From Membranipora membranacea (Eukaryota; Bryozoa; Gymnolaemata; Cheilostomatida; Membraniporidae): 64,000 bases of DNA. The notes beneath the pieces were generated by a model. That model was not told the origin of the DNA. It saw only the letters and a list, made by a program, of their open reading frames with translations, and ran no database searches. Numbering within the stretch: the stretch's first letter is position 1; each line of letters opens with the position of its first letter. A program made the position numbers and the translations under genes. The stretch covers positions 21,140,001-21,204,000 of the forward strand of contig OU612075.1 of the NCBI GenBank assembly GCA_914767715.1. The letters are read 5' to 3'. Positions 12,026-24,689 of this stretch are shown here, piece after piece.

Positions 12026-14179
12026 AAAAAAAACCATATATTTTCGTAAGTTATCTGTCAAGTCAGAAGGCAGACAAAACAACACTAATGATGATATATT
12101 CTATTTCTATTATATGTTGGAATGAAGAATCACAGATTCAATCAGCTGCGAACGTTTTGTTTTAAGATTCATAGATGCAGGGATAAACTGAAAGTCTAAT
12201 CGTTGTCATATTTGGAATCTCCTTTAGCTTCCAAATCCTAACATGACCCCAGAGGAAAGTTTGGGTTGTCTTTTACTTCCACCTTTCCGAACAGTACCTC
12301 AGTCAGCTTGACATGTAACACAGGAATAAGTGATTGATTCTTTCTGTTTTGGCCAGTTTTAATTGCTGGTATTGGGACTTCAAGGTTGCTTAGTTTCGAG
12401 GTGATATTATTACGCAATTCTGAAGTGACCATAACATCCAAGAGCGCAGAGCATGCATATTTAACATAGCATATGTGTCAAATGCACAGGGTCAATTTTA
12501 ATGTCATATCTCGATTTCAAAATAAGCTCCACGAGAGCAAAATGATATGTCACCTTGGTCCGAAGGATGGTGAGTTATCGGGCCGAACAGTGACTATTTC
12601 ATCTGCTGCCATCCCTGGACTGTTTCAGAAAAGAGAAGTTTGGTACTGCTGGCAGCAGCACTTACAAGTAAATATCTTTGGGTTCAGCTGATAACTCAAA
12701 GATAGTACTTCACTGAGAGTTGCCTTTACCTGGATATTAAAAGGATAACTCACATAAAATGGTTTATTATATTTTCTTCAACCAGGGAGGGTAACCTTGT
12801 CACAATATTATACACATATCACATATGTATGGGAGGAAGGTATGTGTTGCATAATGAGCTGGTTCACAACTGTGTAACCTGAAAATTGCACTAAATACAG
12901 TCATACAGAATTCTAAATATTTAACATTATTCATTTGTTCATTCATTCTTGTTGTAGTCTTTTTACAACTATCTGGCTAGTTGTCAGGAATTATACTTAA
13001 GATATCTGGCAAAGAAATATTTCACTAAAGGGGTCCTGAAACAGCCTTCAAGCATCAAATTATGAATACATAGATATTATAAAAAAGGCTGCAGGATATC
13101 TCAGCCATGAAGATAACTTGAGTGACTTTTTTGGTCTACTGATTCCGAAAAAAATGCGTTGTTTATGATATTTGATCATAACTGAACAGGTTCTGAAAGA
13201 AAATTAAACTGAAATTATATAGTTACTATATAGCCTGTTATGTAATAGATATGAAACTGGTTAGACGAATATGCATAACAATACCACTTAGTGAATGTGG
13301 CAGGTGAGATTATGGTGATTTGGTATTCTGAAACTATGTTTACTTTAAGCAGGTAATTTTCTCTCGAGTTGATAGCCCAAATACCTATGTTATATAAACA
13401 ATGACCTGCACCAAATGTGCTTCTTAAACCTGGGTTGTCAATGTAACATGGCTATTAATGGCCGTCAAAGTGTCTGCCATATCACTGCATAAATTTGAGG
13501 CGAAATATAAAATGTGCAACAGTGAGCAATTGTCGGAGATAATTTTTGTCACCTTAATTCAAAGGTCAGACAGTTACAGGTACTAAGGCATTTTCAGTTG
13601 TTAAGCTTGGTGATGGACAAATTGGATGTACACCGCGTTGAATTTTTTTTGCATCTCGATAAATAAGTTGAAAAGACCAGTTTTTCTTTGATTAGCCTTC
13701 AATATCCATAAGAATTTAGGAAATATATAAATTATCCAGCTCAGAACATTACAAGGTTGGGAGAAAACTCGACTCTAAATATTACCAAATTAACACTCAA
13801 AATATTTTATTGCGATTTGAATAACAACCCTACACGTACACAAACGTGGTACTGTCGCCACAAAATATCAACACAGAATAATGATCGCCTTTCACAATGA
13901 ACTATTGTCAAAACATAATAAAGCGAGAATCAGCATTTTTGAGACTAAAACGAGTAAGTTATATGCCTGAGATTAGTCTGATGTAGACAGTAGGACGCAA
14001 TCTGGGACAAAAATTTATCTAAATCTAAATCATTACACAAAAAAGGTCATCAGAAATTTTACCAACGTTCTAAAAATTTACATTATCATAATACTTAATT
14101 TGACTAGTTTAGGGGCAGACTTGGACAAGGCAAGTGGTTCGTAACATGACATGTGGTGATATCCAATTACCTGAAACAA

Positions 14180-14408
14180 TCACTGATACACTGATCACTG
14201 ATACACTGATACACTGATACACTGGTACACTGGTACACTGATACCCAGATACACTGATACACTGATACACTGCCCACTGATCACTGATACAGTGATCAGT
14301 GATCAGTGATCACTGATCACTGATCAATGATCACTGATTTCTAATACACGATTAATACACAAAACAATACACAATATACAATACACAATACACAATCACT
14401 AAATACAC
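14180..14408. repeat. simple tandem repeats next to the chitinase stop
   Basis: CACTGATA/CACTGATC words repeat from about 14180 to 14336, with one stretch inverted (CAGTGATCAGTGATCA), followed by AATACAC-type repeats to about 14408. They abut the stop codon of the 14412-22246 gene, so its 3' UTR would consist largely of this repeat DNA. Confidence 0.8.
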
Positions 14409-14411
14409 GCT

Positions 14412-17400
14412 CTATTTATATTGGCACACAAAGTTATAAGGCCAGTCACAGTAAGTGCGGTCAGGGTTCCACTCCAGACCCACTCCACAGTTCTGATGAG
14501 CAGCGTTACCATGTGTACAGTGGTAAAACCTATTGCAGTCACAAGGATCCGAGAAGTATCCCCACTGAGCTGGACATGTGAAAGATCCAGTGCCTGTAAC
14601 AGTAGAAAAAATGTTTACAACCAACTTGAAAATGACCACTCTATTCAGCCATTATGGGAGCAATATATTATATTATTGAGGTAATGTCAACAGCAATCTA
14701 GTTTAAGTTGAAGTTGAAGTTGTTTTATTTTGGTAATTATGTCATAGACAAATGACAACGTTTGTAACTTAAGAGGCTGTGTCATTTGGTTGTCACATTG
14801 AGAAAAGTAAAAAAATTAATATTTTGAGGTAAAAAACTTAGTAGAAAACAATTATTGGTCATCATCTTTGGCATAGTAAAAAAATAATAAAGAGGCAGTG
14901 ATGCAGGAGCTTGTAATATGGCACTTATCCAGTAAAATATTGTTCGCAGTAATCTTCATTCTTGGAGTTACAAAAAAATTTGAGTGTAGATTGAAGTTAG
15001 TATTTTAAAATATTTAAATAGTGTGACACGCTGTTCATGTGCACACAATTGGTACCATAGTAAGATGGTGTAAGTTAAAATAGGCAATACCAGGCAATGA
15101 GAAGCAAAGCAAAAACTGTTTTTTCATGTTAGCACTTACATTCAGGGTTTGTTGGTGGATTCGTTGGTGGTTGATTAGTAATTGGAGGATTGGTAACTGG
15201 AGGATTGGTAACTGGAGGATTGGTAACTGGAGGGTTTGGGCCGCCGCCTCCGCCTCCGATAGCCAGACAACCAGAGATAGTAGATAAGAGAGGGAATGGC
15301 CCATTGTTGCAGGATTGTCCGTTGTGATCATCTGACCCGAGAGCCCAGATCATGGCACCGGCGTATTGGTTATCTTTAATAAAGTTACACTGAAAAAAAA
15401 AGAATTTATCAAAAGGTTATAATGAGGATGATTCGGATTAGTGAGTCATTGGAAACACCGGTCTATTCAAATGCTTATTTATGAGCAAACTTCAAGTATT
15501 TTAGTTTTTGGTGTTGATGACTTGGTCATAATTTGTCATAATATATTTTAATATATTAGGTTTTTGACATATTAGATGAAATATTGTATAAAAAATCTTC
15601 AAATGGTCACATAACAACCACCGAATTAAGTGTGTACCTTGGTTAGGAAGGATGTTGGGTTGTCGTATGAGATCCATGTTGGGCTGACATAGGTGTATGG
15701 AGTCTGAGAAGCCGGGTCCATTATTGTGTTATCCAAACGAGCTTGGTTGCTGCAGATATCTCGATAGAACACCTAAAATTATGGTACTAATATGTGAATG
15801 TAAGCATACATGGGCATGAGAGAGAAACGCCACCAAAACATGACATGATCATGACATAAAATTGTCCAAGTGTAAAGAAGCATTATTATTGCAACTAAAT
15901 CTGAATGAAATTTAATTAAATTAAAACGTACTTGTGAAGCCCCTACAGCAGGTGTGTTTGGGGGAGGGACACCAGATGCTCCACTGATTGTCCAAGACTG
16001 TCCGTAAGTAGCCATACCAATAACAATCTTATTCGCTGGCATTCCCTGGTTGTTCCAGTATTGAGCTGAATACATCTGTGGAAAGGACAGATACTATTAT
16101 TCATAGCATTTAAACGGTAAAAAAAAGTATCGGATAAACTAAAATTGAAAGCACATGTCTCCGGGAAAAAGTTGACTTCAAATCCAAGCATAACTCTCAG
16201 AAGATAACGATACCCATAAGTAGTCTGTAAGTATAACTTACAGTTGTTAGCTGATCAGACATGGGGCCGAGAGGCGAGTTATGTCCGGTACGAGCCTCCC
16301 AGGAACCGTGGAGATCGTAACTCATCAGATTGATAAAGTCTAGAGCTCTACAAACATCATAGATACCGATAAACAAGAGGACACATGTTGACCATACCAT
16401 GTGGATCAGAGCACACAGCCATTAGAAATGTATTGTTACATCAATTTGTTTATGCAAGGCGTAGGAAAGCTTATAACTTTTTTATAGATTTATTATCCTA
16501 CATGTTTTTCCACAAAAGGAAGCCAAGAAGCTGTCGGTTAGAAGAGCGTTTGGGGCTCATAGTGCACTAGGTACTGAGCTGTTGAATTGAGAAAAAGTCT
16601 GTAAGGTCACTTACTGGCTCAGCCTGCTGATTTCATAGCCTGCATTAATTGTCGATATTCCAGCAGGCACAGCAGCCGTCAAGAGAAGACGAGCTTTACC
16701 AGTATTCGCTGCCTCAGCTATAAACGCTGCCATAAGCTCCTCACAGAGAATAGAGAATCTCTGTTTATCTTCAGGTGGGCTGCCTCTGGATCCTGGGTAC
16801 TCCCAATCTAGATCTAATCCATCAAACCCGTGTGTCCGCAGGTAGGTGATGGTTGTACTTATGAAGTTTGATCTCTTTGCCTGTGTAGCAACCTGAAATA
16901 TATATCAAACAGTTAATACAAGTTTGACATATATCGATGGCTTCTATTAAGCAATAATAAGGCTGTTCTTGATATCAGGGGAGTTCCATCTATGCATTAT
17001 CAAGAATCCAATTCGGAAATGATATCATATATATTTCCAAACTCGGCACACACAGTCAGACACTACTGAAACTGTGATAAGAATATGTATGCAAGGTTAG
17101 TCTCAGACTATGTACAGCCGTTATAGAAGCAGAAGTAGAAGCAATACCTACCATCTCAGTGAAGGGAGCGGTACCAAGAGTCCATCCTCCGACAGCTAAG
17201 AGCACCTTCAGTGACGGATTTTGATTTTTGAGAGCGACAGTTTGCGCATAAAGAGCTGTAACGACCCAACAAACAAGAACTGAATCTCCAAACAAAAGCA
17301 ACTAGCATCAAGTAAAATACAACAAAATATTAAACTAAATATCTGTTATTTCGGGCAAAGTCTTCCAAAGGATAAACTTAGAAGGTACTTAAATGGTACT

Positions 17401-20400
17401 TACTAAAATCATTATATTCATATTTTTCCAGAACTCCATTTTCTACTTTAGCGAACGAGTACAGGATATGTGTACAAAGGAATGGATCGAGATCTCCAGG
17501 TACCATTCTCTGCACTCCTGGCCTATACTGGGCCCAGTTCTCAAAGTAGCAAACCATGTGCTTGTTGGAGCCAGTGGAGGGAGCCTGAGTTGTGGTGGTT
17601 GTTGTTGGTGTGGTTGTTGTTGGTGTGGTTGTTGTCGGTGTGGTTGCTGCTGGTGTTGTTGTTGGTATGGTTGTTGTTGGTGTGGTTGTTGTTGGTGTGG
17701 TTGTTGTTGGTGTGGTTGTTGTTGGTGTGGTTGTTGTTGGTGTGGTTGTTGTTGGTGTGGTTGTTGTTGCGGCCTGTGTCGTTGGAGCTGGTGTGGTACC
17801 ATCATTTATTGACAGGCAGTTGGAGATTGTAGTGAGCAGAGGAAAGGCTCCGTTGTTGCAAGATAGGCCATTGTGATCATCAGACCCTAAAGCCCACATC
17901 ATGGCTCCGCCATATTCATTCTCCATCACAAACTCACACTGAAAAAGCAAAACAAAATAGGTGATATGAAGGACATGTTTGTAGACCCAAGTCACAAAAG
18001 TACACTTGCAATATTTGTTTGAGTGCAGACTTCGTTTCTGACTTATGTTCTTCCCAAACATGTGTCTCATCTGATACTTTTTCACCCATGAGTATCTCAG
18101 TTGCTGTATGCCAGTGACTAATACCAACTCAATACATATTTCATTCTAAATTTTTGAGTTATCACATACCTTGCTGAGGAAAGCCACTTGGTTATCATAT
18201 GATACCCATGTTGGATTTGAGAATGAGTACGCTACTTGTGTGGTTGAATCAATCTTTGAATTATCAATATAGTCCTGATTACTGCAGATGTCTCGGTACG
18301 CCACCTAAAATACAAAATCCGCATGTGTAAATCTCTCAACAACAAAAAAAATTAATTATTTTGAGATCGTTTACAAATTGAGACAGAATGAATTAATGTA
18401 AACCCAAACTTGGAGTTCCTGCGATCGAGTTTATATCTTATCATGAAGTTAACTCAAAGAGACTTTATCATGCCGTTTAAGCCCTCCAACTCCAACACAG
18501 ACACAATATCAATTACAACAATGCGCGTAAGTATCATACCTGTCCAGTTCCCTCAGCAGGTGAGAATCCGACTGGAGGGACTGTTCCTCTCCTGATATAC
18601 CGTCTTAGTCGTCTACCAGATAATGTCCAGGCTTGACCGTGAGCCGAAGTTCCGATAGTTATCTTATCTTTGGGCATGCCTTGTTCGTTCCAATACTGGG
18701 CAGCATAGCTCTGCAATAGAAAAAGAAGCATTTATGATATTAACAGTCAGGAGTGGTCTAATGGTTCAGGGTGCAAACTTTGAGGTCCTAGATCGATTCC
18801 GAGTGCCAACAGCAATTCCTGATTTGGTCCTGGCACACCATTCATCCTAGCCAGGTCCTTGCAGAACGGGACTAAAATATATGTCAACTGTGTGTTTGTT
18901 CATTCCAGACGCAGTAAAACCCCGCTGCCTCTTCGATATAAAGAGTAGCCGGGCTTCCGGCGGACATGGGTATAGGATGCAGGACGAGTACCATGAGTTC
19001 GCCTATCTGTACCCTAGAGAGGATAACTCCCTCGCGTTTGCAGTAACACAGCAATGTTAGTGGTAGAATTTGTTTGTGTTCACATCCTAGGTTTTGTGTT
19101 AGATGCCCGAGCAGTCGACTCTAACTGATTTAGTTACAGTACAATGGCTGGGCAGAGTAACATATGTGTGTGGTGATGACTGATTGCATGGCAAATAATA
19201 AAATTAGGACTTACCACAGATAGTTTATCAGATAATGGTCCCAGTGGAGCGTTGTGTCCTGTACGCGACTCCCAACTTCCATGGAAGTCATACGACATAA
19301 GATTTACGAAATCGAGAGCGCTGTAAAATAATAATGATAGCAGATGAAAGCAATACACTTAGAAAATTACCATAATCATTATAAAAATACATATTCATGT
19401 TCACTATCTCATATGGCAGTACAATTTTCTGGTGTTCGTCTGTTTCTGCGAGGGTGGATGTAAGATCTGCTTACACTTCACCCAGTAGGTAATTAGCTCA
19501 GTCATAATGAAAGCGATTTGTAAGAGGTTCGTTTACTTCTTGCATTACTGTAATTAAGTTTAACTTGTTCAAAATGTTGCATGGTGATTATCAGTCATAT
19601 TGGCGCTGTCTGACGCAAAAATTGCGTGACTACTCCGTAAGTAATGACACATGAACAGCATAGTCATGATTGCAAAAGCAACAATTTGCAATGTGCAGAT
19701 CCCCTCTCAGCCATTTCACAATGCTGTGTCACTAACTGACAGAAAATAATTCTGTCATCTCAGAATGACTCAGTGTAGCGTTAATTTTTGAACTCAAGGC
19801 TGAAAGACCGATGAGATATATTGACGAACATGAATCGTACAGAGTGACAGGGTCATATTTTACATTCATGGCGAACAAACTGGTCATGTGATATACTATT
19901 ACATATATATCTTTGATCGATTGAGCATGAATTCATTCACTTAGCTTGAGTACCATCACACAGGCTAGGGTGTGGTAACCTGAGGACATACCTGCTCAAT
20001 CTTGCCACCTCATATCCCATGTTAATAGTCTCCTCTCCAGCTGGTACAGCAGCTGTGAGAAGTATGCGGGGATTACCAGACGATGCTGCCTCAGCTACAA
20101 ACGCTGCCATAAGCTCCTCAATGAGAAGAGAGTATCTCTGTTTGTCCTCAGATGGACTGCCTCTCGATCCTGGGTACTGCCAGGCGAGGTCCAATCCATC
20201 GAAGCCATGTGTTCTTAGGTATGAGATTGTGGTGCTGATGAAATTAGACCTCTTTGTTGATGTAGAGACCTGCAACAATCAGAGATAGATTAAGAATTTT
20301 CTACATACTCATTGAATGATTATAATCATAGAACTTTAATACAGCACATGGATTGAATAGGTCTAGTGACTATCATCAGACAGGCACGGCAACAAGTGGC

Positions 20401-22246
20401 TAAAGAAACGATTGTTGGAGACATTATAATAATCTAAAGATATCTTGAGGCATATAACTACAGGCAGCCAACTAATATAACTACAGGCAGCCAACTAATA
20501 TAACTACAGGCAGCCAACTAATATAACTACAGGCAGCCAACTAATATAACTACAGGCAGCCAACTAATATAACTACAGGCAGCCAACTAATATAACTACA
20601 GGCAGCCAACTAATATAACTACAGGCAGCCAACTAATATAACTACAGGCAGCCAACTAATATAACTACAGGCAGCCAACTAATATAACTACAGGCAGCCA
20701 ACTAATATATTGCTTAGCGTGAGACCAGCTCCAATTTCTGCATTGATCTTTATTTATTAGCATTCGCCAAACTGAAGACATCTTTTTTACGAGTCAAACT
20801 TCTTACAAAGTTATCAATCATGGCTCATAAAACCGTCCATCATCCCCATCTCATCCCTTCCTACATTTCTCAATCTTTCACAACATCTAAGCATGCCCGA
20901 ACCACTCGTTTCAACTTAGCCAATACTCTTGTGAGCAATCTTAAATGTAGGCTAAAAACAGTGGGTGGTCGATCCGTTAATTCCACTTTACCAGATGTAT
21001 GGAACTCCCTACCATCTTACCTTCGCGATCTCTCTTCCACCTCCTCATTTAAATCACAGTTAAAAACCTATCTTTTCCGCGATGCATATACCCCCATATA
21101 TATAGGTTTTATAGTGGATTTTTAGGTGCTGGGCAGTTGCCACTTGTAGGTTTTAATTATCTTATCTTTCATCATTTTTTCTCATCTCATTAATCATTCT
21201 TATGATAACAAAATTTTAATCAATTTTATTTATTTTACCAGCAACAGGCTTATTTCATAGTATATGTTTCTATTTTAACGTTTATCACATGTACAACGCT
21301 TAGAAATCATTGTTTTTAAACAATTTTATTGAGAGTTTCATAAAGTAACTTTAATATTATTATTAACATTACCACATCTGAGAACTGAGCGGTACCCTGA
21401 GACCAGCCTCCGACAGACAGAGAAATCTTAATGTTAGAGTTTATTTGTTTCAGATTCATTGTCTCTTCATACAAATCTACAAAGAGAGAAAATTCAATTC
21501 AATCAATTGTTCAGTTTAATTTTTTACAACTGAAAACCATCATCATTCAAATTAATTACCATTTTTATTTTTTCGATAATTACTTTTTCTAAAGATTGAC
21601 ATTGTTGTCCAAGCTTACCGAAATCATTGTCTTCAAGTGGGACGATTTCTCCATTCTCTATTCCTGCGAAAGCGTACATGACATGTGTACATAGATTAGG
21701 ATTTATCTCCTCCGGCATCATCTTCTGTACTCCGTCTCTATACTGAGCCCAGTTCTCATAGTAACACACCATTCTGTATGCATAGCTAGCCTGGAAAAAT
21801 TATGTCATATTGAGTTTTTTGTGTCAAATAAAATCACAGATTGATACAAAAAGGTATATATAGTATAGCAAATGAAAAGAAGCGCTTTTCGTTTTAGCAA
21901 TGAGAGCAAAATAAGTAACAATAATGAAAAAATAAATTTCTATTGAATTGTAGAGAATTGTATGATATATTATCTTAGGCGTGAAATAAATATAATTATT
22001 ATTACACAGTAATAAAAATTCATTGCATTACCAAACCAGCAATAACAAGTCAGTTATTTATTTTACTTGATCAAATTCACTTTTTAAAGTTCTTTTCAGC
22101 ACTGTAGGAGAAACAATTTTCTGAGGATTGAGAGTTGCCAATAAAATATATCCAAAAAAAAAGCAAAATTACAGGTATAATCTCATACATACCTGTAGAA
22201 TCGCTAGAAGCACAAGGCCACAAAGACCTATCCTCCCATGAGCCAT
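14412..22246 (-). CDS. secreted chitinase-like protein: two GH18 domains plus C-terminal CBM14
   Basis: Fifteen exons keep frame: 22193-22246, 21619-21790, 21373-21476, 19992-20269, 19215-19320, 18540-18710, 18170-18304, 17404-17938, 17152-17255, 16615-16892, 16242-16347, 15932-16075, 15638-15772, 15140-15389, 14412-14593. The product is 917 residues. The signal peptide is 18 residues ([18 protein letters not shown]). The first GH18 domain has DGLDLAWQ where DGLDLDWE is expected (Ala 139, Gln 141), so the acid/base Glu is gone and this domain cannot be a normal chitinase. The second has DGLDLDWE (Glu about 584) and SYDLHG, and should be active. A TTTTP linker joins the two domains; an NPPVT-repeat linker leads to a final peritrophin-type chitin-binding domain (about residues 857-917) with six conserved Cys plus one extra. 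Known families suggest a secreted chitinase tethered to chitin, perhaps with a lectin-like first domain. Confidence 0.88.
15165..15240 (-). repeat. coding NPPVT repeat before CBM14
   Basis: A 15-base unit (ATTGGTAACTGGAGG on +) repeats about three to four times with degenerate copies and encodes [10 protein letters not shown] on -. It forms a Pro-rich spacer between the second GH18 domain and the chitin-binding domain. Confidence 0.8.
17590..17790 (-). repeat. coding Thr/Pro minisatellite (linker)
   Basis: A 15-base tandem unit (GGTGTGGTTGTTGTT on +, with variants) encodes TTTTP repeats on - in the exon 17404-17938, between the two GH18 domains. It is shorter and differently phased than the TTTP array in the neighbouring paralogue, which suggests independent repeat turnover. 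The + strand readings here are shadows. Confidence 0.8.
18745..19065 (+). mobile_element. candidate tRNA-derived SINE
   Basis: A tRNA-like head carries an internal promoter: a box A-like word (TGGTCTAATGG at about 18754-18764) and a box B-like word (GATCGATTCC at 18791-18800) at tRNA spacing, without a complete tRNA fold. About 250 bases of unrelated, locally GC-richer body follow. It lies in an intron of the 14412-22246 gene, opposite to the gene's direction. The end point is uncertain. Confidence 0.5.
20454..20706. repeat. 23-base minisatellite, 11 copies
   Basis: Eleven essentially identical head-to-tail copies of ATAACTACAGGCAGCCAACTAAT (23 bases) fill 253 bases of an intron of the 14412-22246 gene. 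The near-zero divergence implies recent expansion, so copy number is likely polymorphic or sensitive to assembly. Confidence 0.93.
20745..21370 (+). mobile_element. LINE (CR1/L2-like) 3' remnant in chitinase intron
   Basis: An open stretch at 20820-21125 on + reads as the C-terminal tail of a CR1/L2-like reverse-transcriptase ORF: an Arg-rich segment ending [13 protein letters not shown], then [27 protein letters not shown] and a stop. The 3' UTR contains TGTACAACGCTTAGAAAT and ends in TTATTATTA, as in that clade. Everything upstream is absent (5' truncation). It lies directly after the 23-base minisatellite, antisense to the host gene. Confidence 0.75.
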
Positions 22247-22312
22247 TGTGTATGTCTTGTTGTAGATAGATAGTAGTTTTGAGTTATATGCTTAAAAATT
22301 GCTCAGCACAGC

Positions 22313-22320
22313 CTTATATA
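22313..22320 (-). promoter_or_regulatory. candidate TATA box of the 14412-22246 chitinase gene
   Basis: TATATAAG on - lies 67 bases upstream of the signal-peptide ATG at 22246, which would place the start of transcription about 35 bases before the ATG. The spacing is good for a TATA promoter. Confidence 0.55.
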
Positions 22321-24284
22321 CGCTATCAGTTTGACTTACCGTACGTCACAATGTCATTACAAAACTCATGTAGAATGCAGCCAATGGTTCCGAAGGACAC
22401 ATTCATAGAATCCCTATTTTATTGGTGAGAGCTAAAACCTTATGTGTTTTGAGTCACAACGTGAATCCCTTAATCGTTCACAGCAGTATAACCAATCAGA
22501 TGTCCACTTAGCTAGAGAGTGCTTATGAGATAATATATAAGTACACCTAATTAGGGGGTCCAACCGTTTACATAAGTTAGAATTACGCAGGCAAATTTGA
22601 TGGCACGAGAGATTGTGCAAGATGATGTTTTAATAAAAGTAAGTTTTTCGGTTATAACAAGACAGCAATAAAATGTTAATCGTTACAGCGATAATTGCAG
22701 TCATCAAAATGAAAGAGGTCGCAATCTCGAGTCTTACGCACAGCTGTAAAATGTCACAAACATAAGTGACCAAGTGAGAAGGGCGTTATGTAATCATCAT
22801 GTAACGCTTTTCGGTGGGAGTTCTCATGCATAAATTTCACCTTACAAATCTTTGGGGCAAATTGCTCAATTAGGCAAATCAGGGCCACTTTTTGTCAACA
22901 GGACTGTCTGTGTTAATAGCTGTTTATGAGTGTTGCAGCAGAATCACGCCCAATCACCTAGTATTACATCATAGATCAGGTCTTAAAAACATACACAGTC
23001 ACACGAAGAAGGCACTGAGTGTAGGTAAATTGTGTGTAATTATTAAACGAGTTTCTCCCTCACATTGCTGCGTACGGCTACGCTACGAAGTGTGAAATGA
23101 ATTATCGTTCTTGCCCAACGTGAAATTGTTTAATCCGTATTTTACTGACCCAGCGCAAGACAGAAGGACAGGTCTGTAATGGTAACTGTTTTCTTTACAA
23201 TCATTTATAATGGTTACTCCTTATAATCGAATATCTGTTTTTAAGTATCCGGAATATGCCCTATGAAAAGTTGCATTATTTTTGAGGTATTGAGATGCAA
23301 TATCAATACGAAATGATCATCCAGTTTTCTTTTCCCTATTCAAGCTTTTACACCCAATTAATTAAACAGATTAGAGAGATTTTAACAAATATAATGGTTC
23401 ATTTCCAGTGATTTTATCTGTGGCATGATTGTGTTACTAACTCTAAAAGTTAATTAAACAGCTCTTGACCTACACCCCTGCCTAGATACCATTACTTATT
23501 TGGACATATTATGACATTATATGTAGATATCAGGTGATGGCCACTTGTTGGATAATGACACATAGTAGCCAGGGGCTTATCAGTAACATCACATTCTTTG
23601 TTGATACAACATCTAATCATTGTCATCATCAGAAAAAGCTTGTTGGTCAGAGGAAACCCCAAAATCACTGGTTATTAGTAAGTGCAGAGGTGTGAGTCAC
23701 CTCAATCAAGCTGTATTGTACCATCTTAGTGAACAGTGGTTAGATCCTGCCCATTATGGGCTGACATATTCAACCTCTAGAGCAAAATTGATCAGTGAAC
23801 CAATGCAGAGCTCTCAACCTGGGAGGATCCAAATCCTCCTGAGTTTTGCCTATACTGTGTCGGGTAGTGGCACATCAAAGGCACAAAACGCCTTGTGCAT
23901 AAACAGCTTGGGGCTTTTGGGGCTGTGCAGGCCTTCCAAACAAGGTTCGTCCGCAGAAATCTAGAGAGCAATTTAAGGCTCTACAGATGAATTCCAGCGG
24001 TTTTAAAGGTGACATTGTCATTTTAACTTAAATAAGCAGCTAGATTGCGATAATATTCAACTGTATATTCTGGAGTCTCCCAACTTAGTTGGGTATGAAG
24101 GGAAATCTGAGATTTTAGCTCATAATCTGAAATCCTCTGAGTTGAGCTTGAAAATCTCGGGCTAAATATGAGAAGTTGGGTGACCTGAACCAATGACAAG
24201 ATGACTAGCTATAAAAAGAACTGGCATACATTTTTAGTCTCGATACCCTGTGATACACTGTGAGAAACCTTGATGTTGCTTGTT

Positions 24285-24432
24285 TTTTTTTGTTTCCGAT
24301 ATCATTACTGGTCTACAGACTGGTTCCTGATGGTGCACAGGAGCATTTGAGGTCGGATGCCCTTCCTGACACCACTGTGATCCTCCGGGAATCGATAGAA
24401 CGACCCATGACTTACCCTTTGCACCACAAGCT
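24285..24432 (-). mobile_element. candidate tRNA-derived SINE
   Basis: On - the element starts with a tRNA-like head (box A-like TGGTGCAAAGGGTAAG, box B-like ATCGATTCCC). It continues through GTGTCAGGAAGGGCATCCGA, a word I recall from conserved SINE bodies in several animals, and ends near a poly-A-rich tail (AACAAAAAAAAACAA). No full tRNA fold is seen. Confidence 0.6.
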
Positions 24433-24689
24433 ATAATAAGAATTAAATTTATTTATATACAAATATGATTAATATTACATGAATAGCAGAAGGAAGATTG
24501 GCATGTTTCAAGGGGTGGACAATACCCAGAAATTCCAAACACAACCACGTTTCGAAAAATAAGAAAACATATTGGCATGAATTCCCCTTTTCTTACATTA
24601 CTGCCCTTAAGTTATTCACGTTAACAACACATGTCTGTCCGTGTGTAATCCCTCTTAGAACTCAGTAGGTGGTCCACTTGGGAAATAAA

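Larger units (their letters stand above)
10139..14411. other. intergenic region between two chitinase genes
   Basis: This 4.3-kb AT-rich stretch holds the promoter side of the 2923-10138 gene, a LINE remnant (11371-12025) and, next to the end of the 14412-22246 gene, simple tandem repeats (14180-14408). A reading frame of about 67 codons on - (12238-12441) has protein-like composition, but I recognise no family and see no matching exons. I support no gene here. Confidence 0.5.
22247..24689. other. intergenic region between chitinase genes
   Basis: This stretch holds the TATA promoter near 22313 and a probable SINE on - at about 24285-24432. Open readings here, the longest 114 codons at 23620-23964 on +, show no recognisable domain and no paralogue in the window. 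I support no gene. Confidence 0.45.

Noticed and set aside
17393-17876. Leu/Val/Cys/Gly-rich open readings on + and a Gln/Pro reading on -
   Set aside because: Shadows of the Thr/Pro linker and GH18 exon of the 14412-22246 gene.
23620-23964. 114-codon reading on + in the intergenic region
   Set aside because: No recognisable family; composition and context look like random or repeat-derived DNA.
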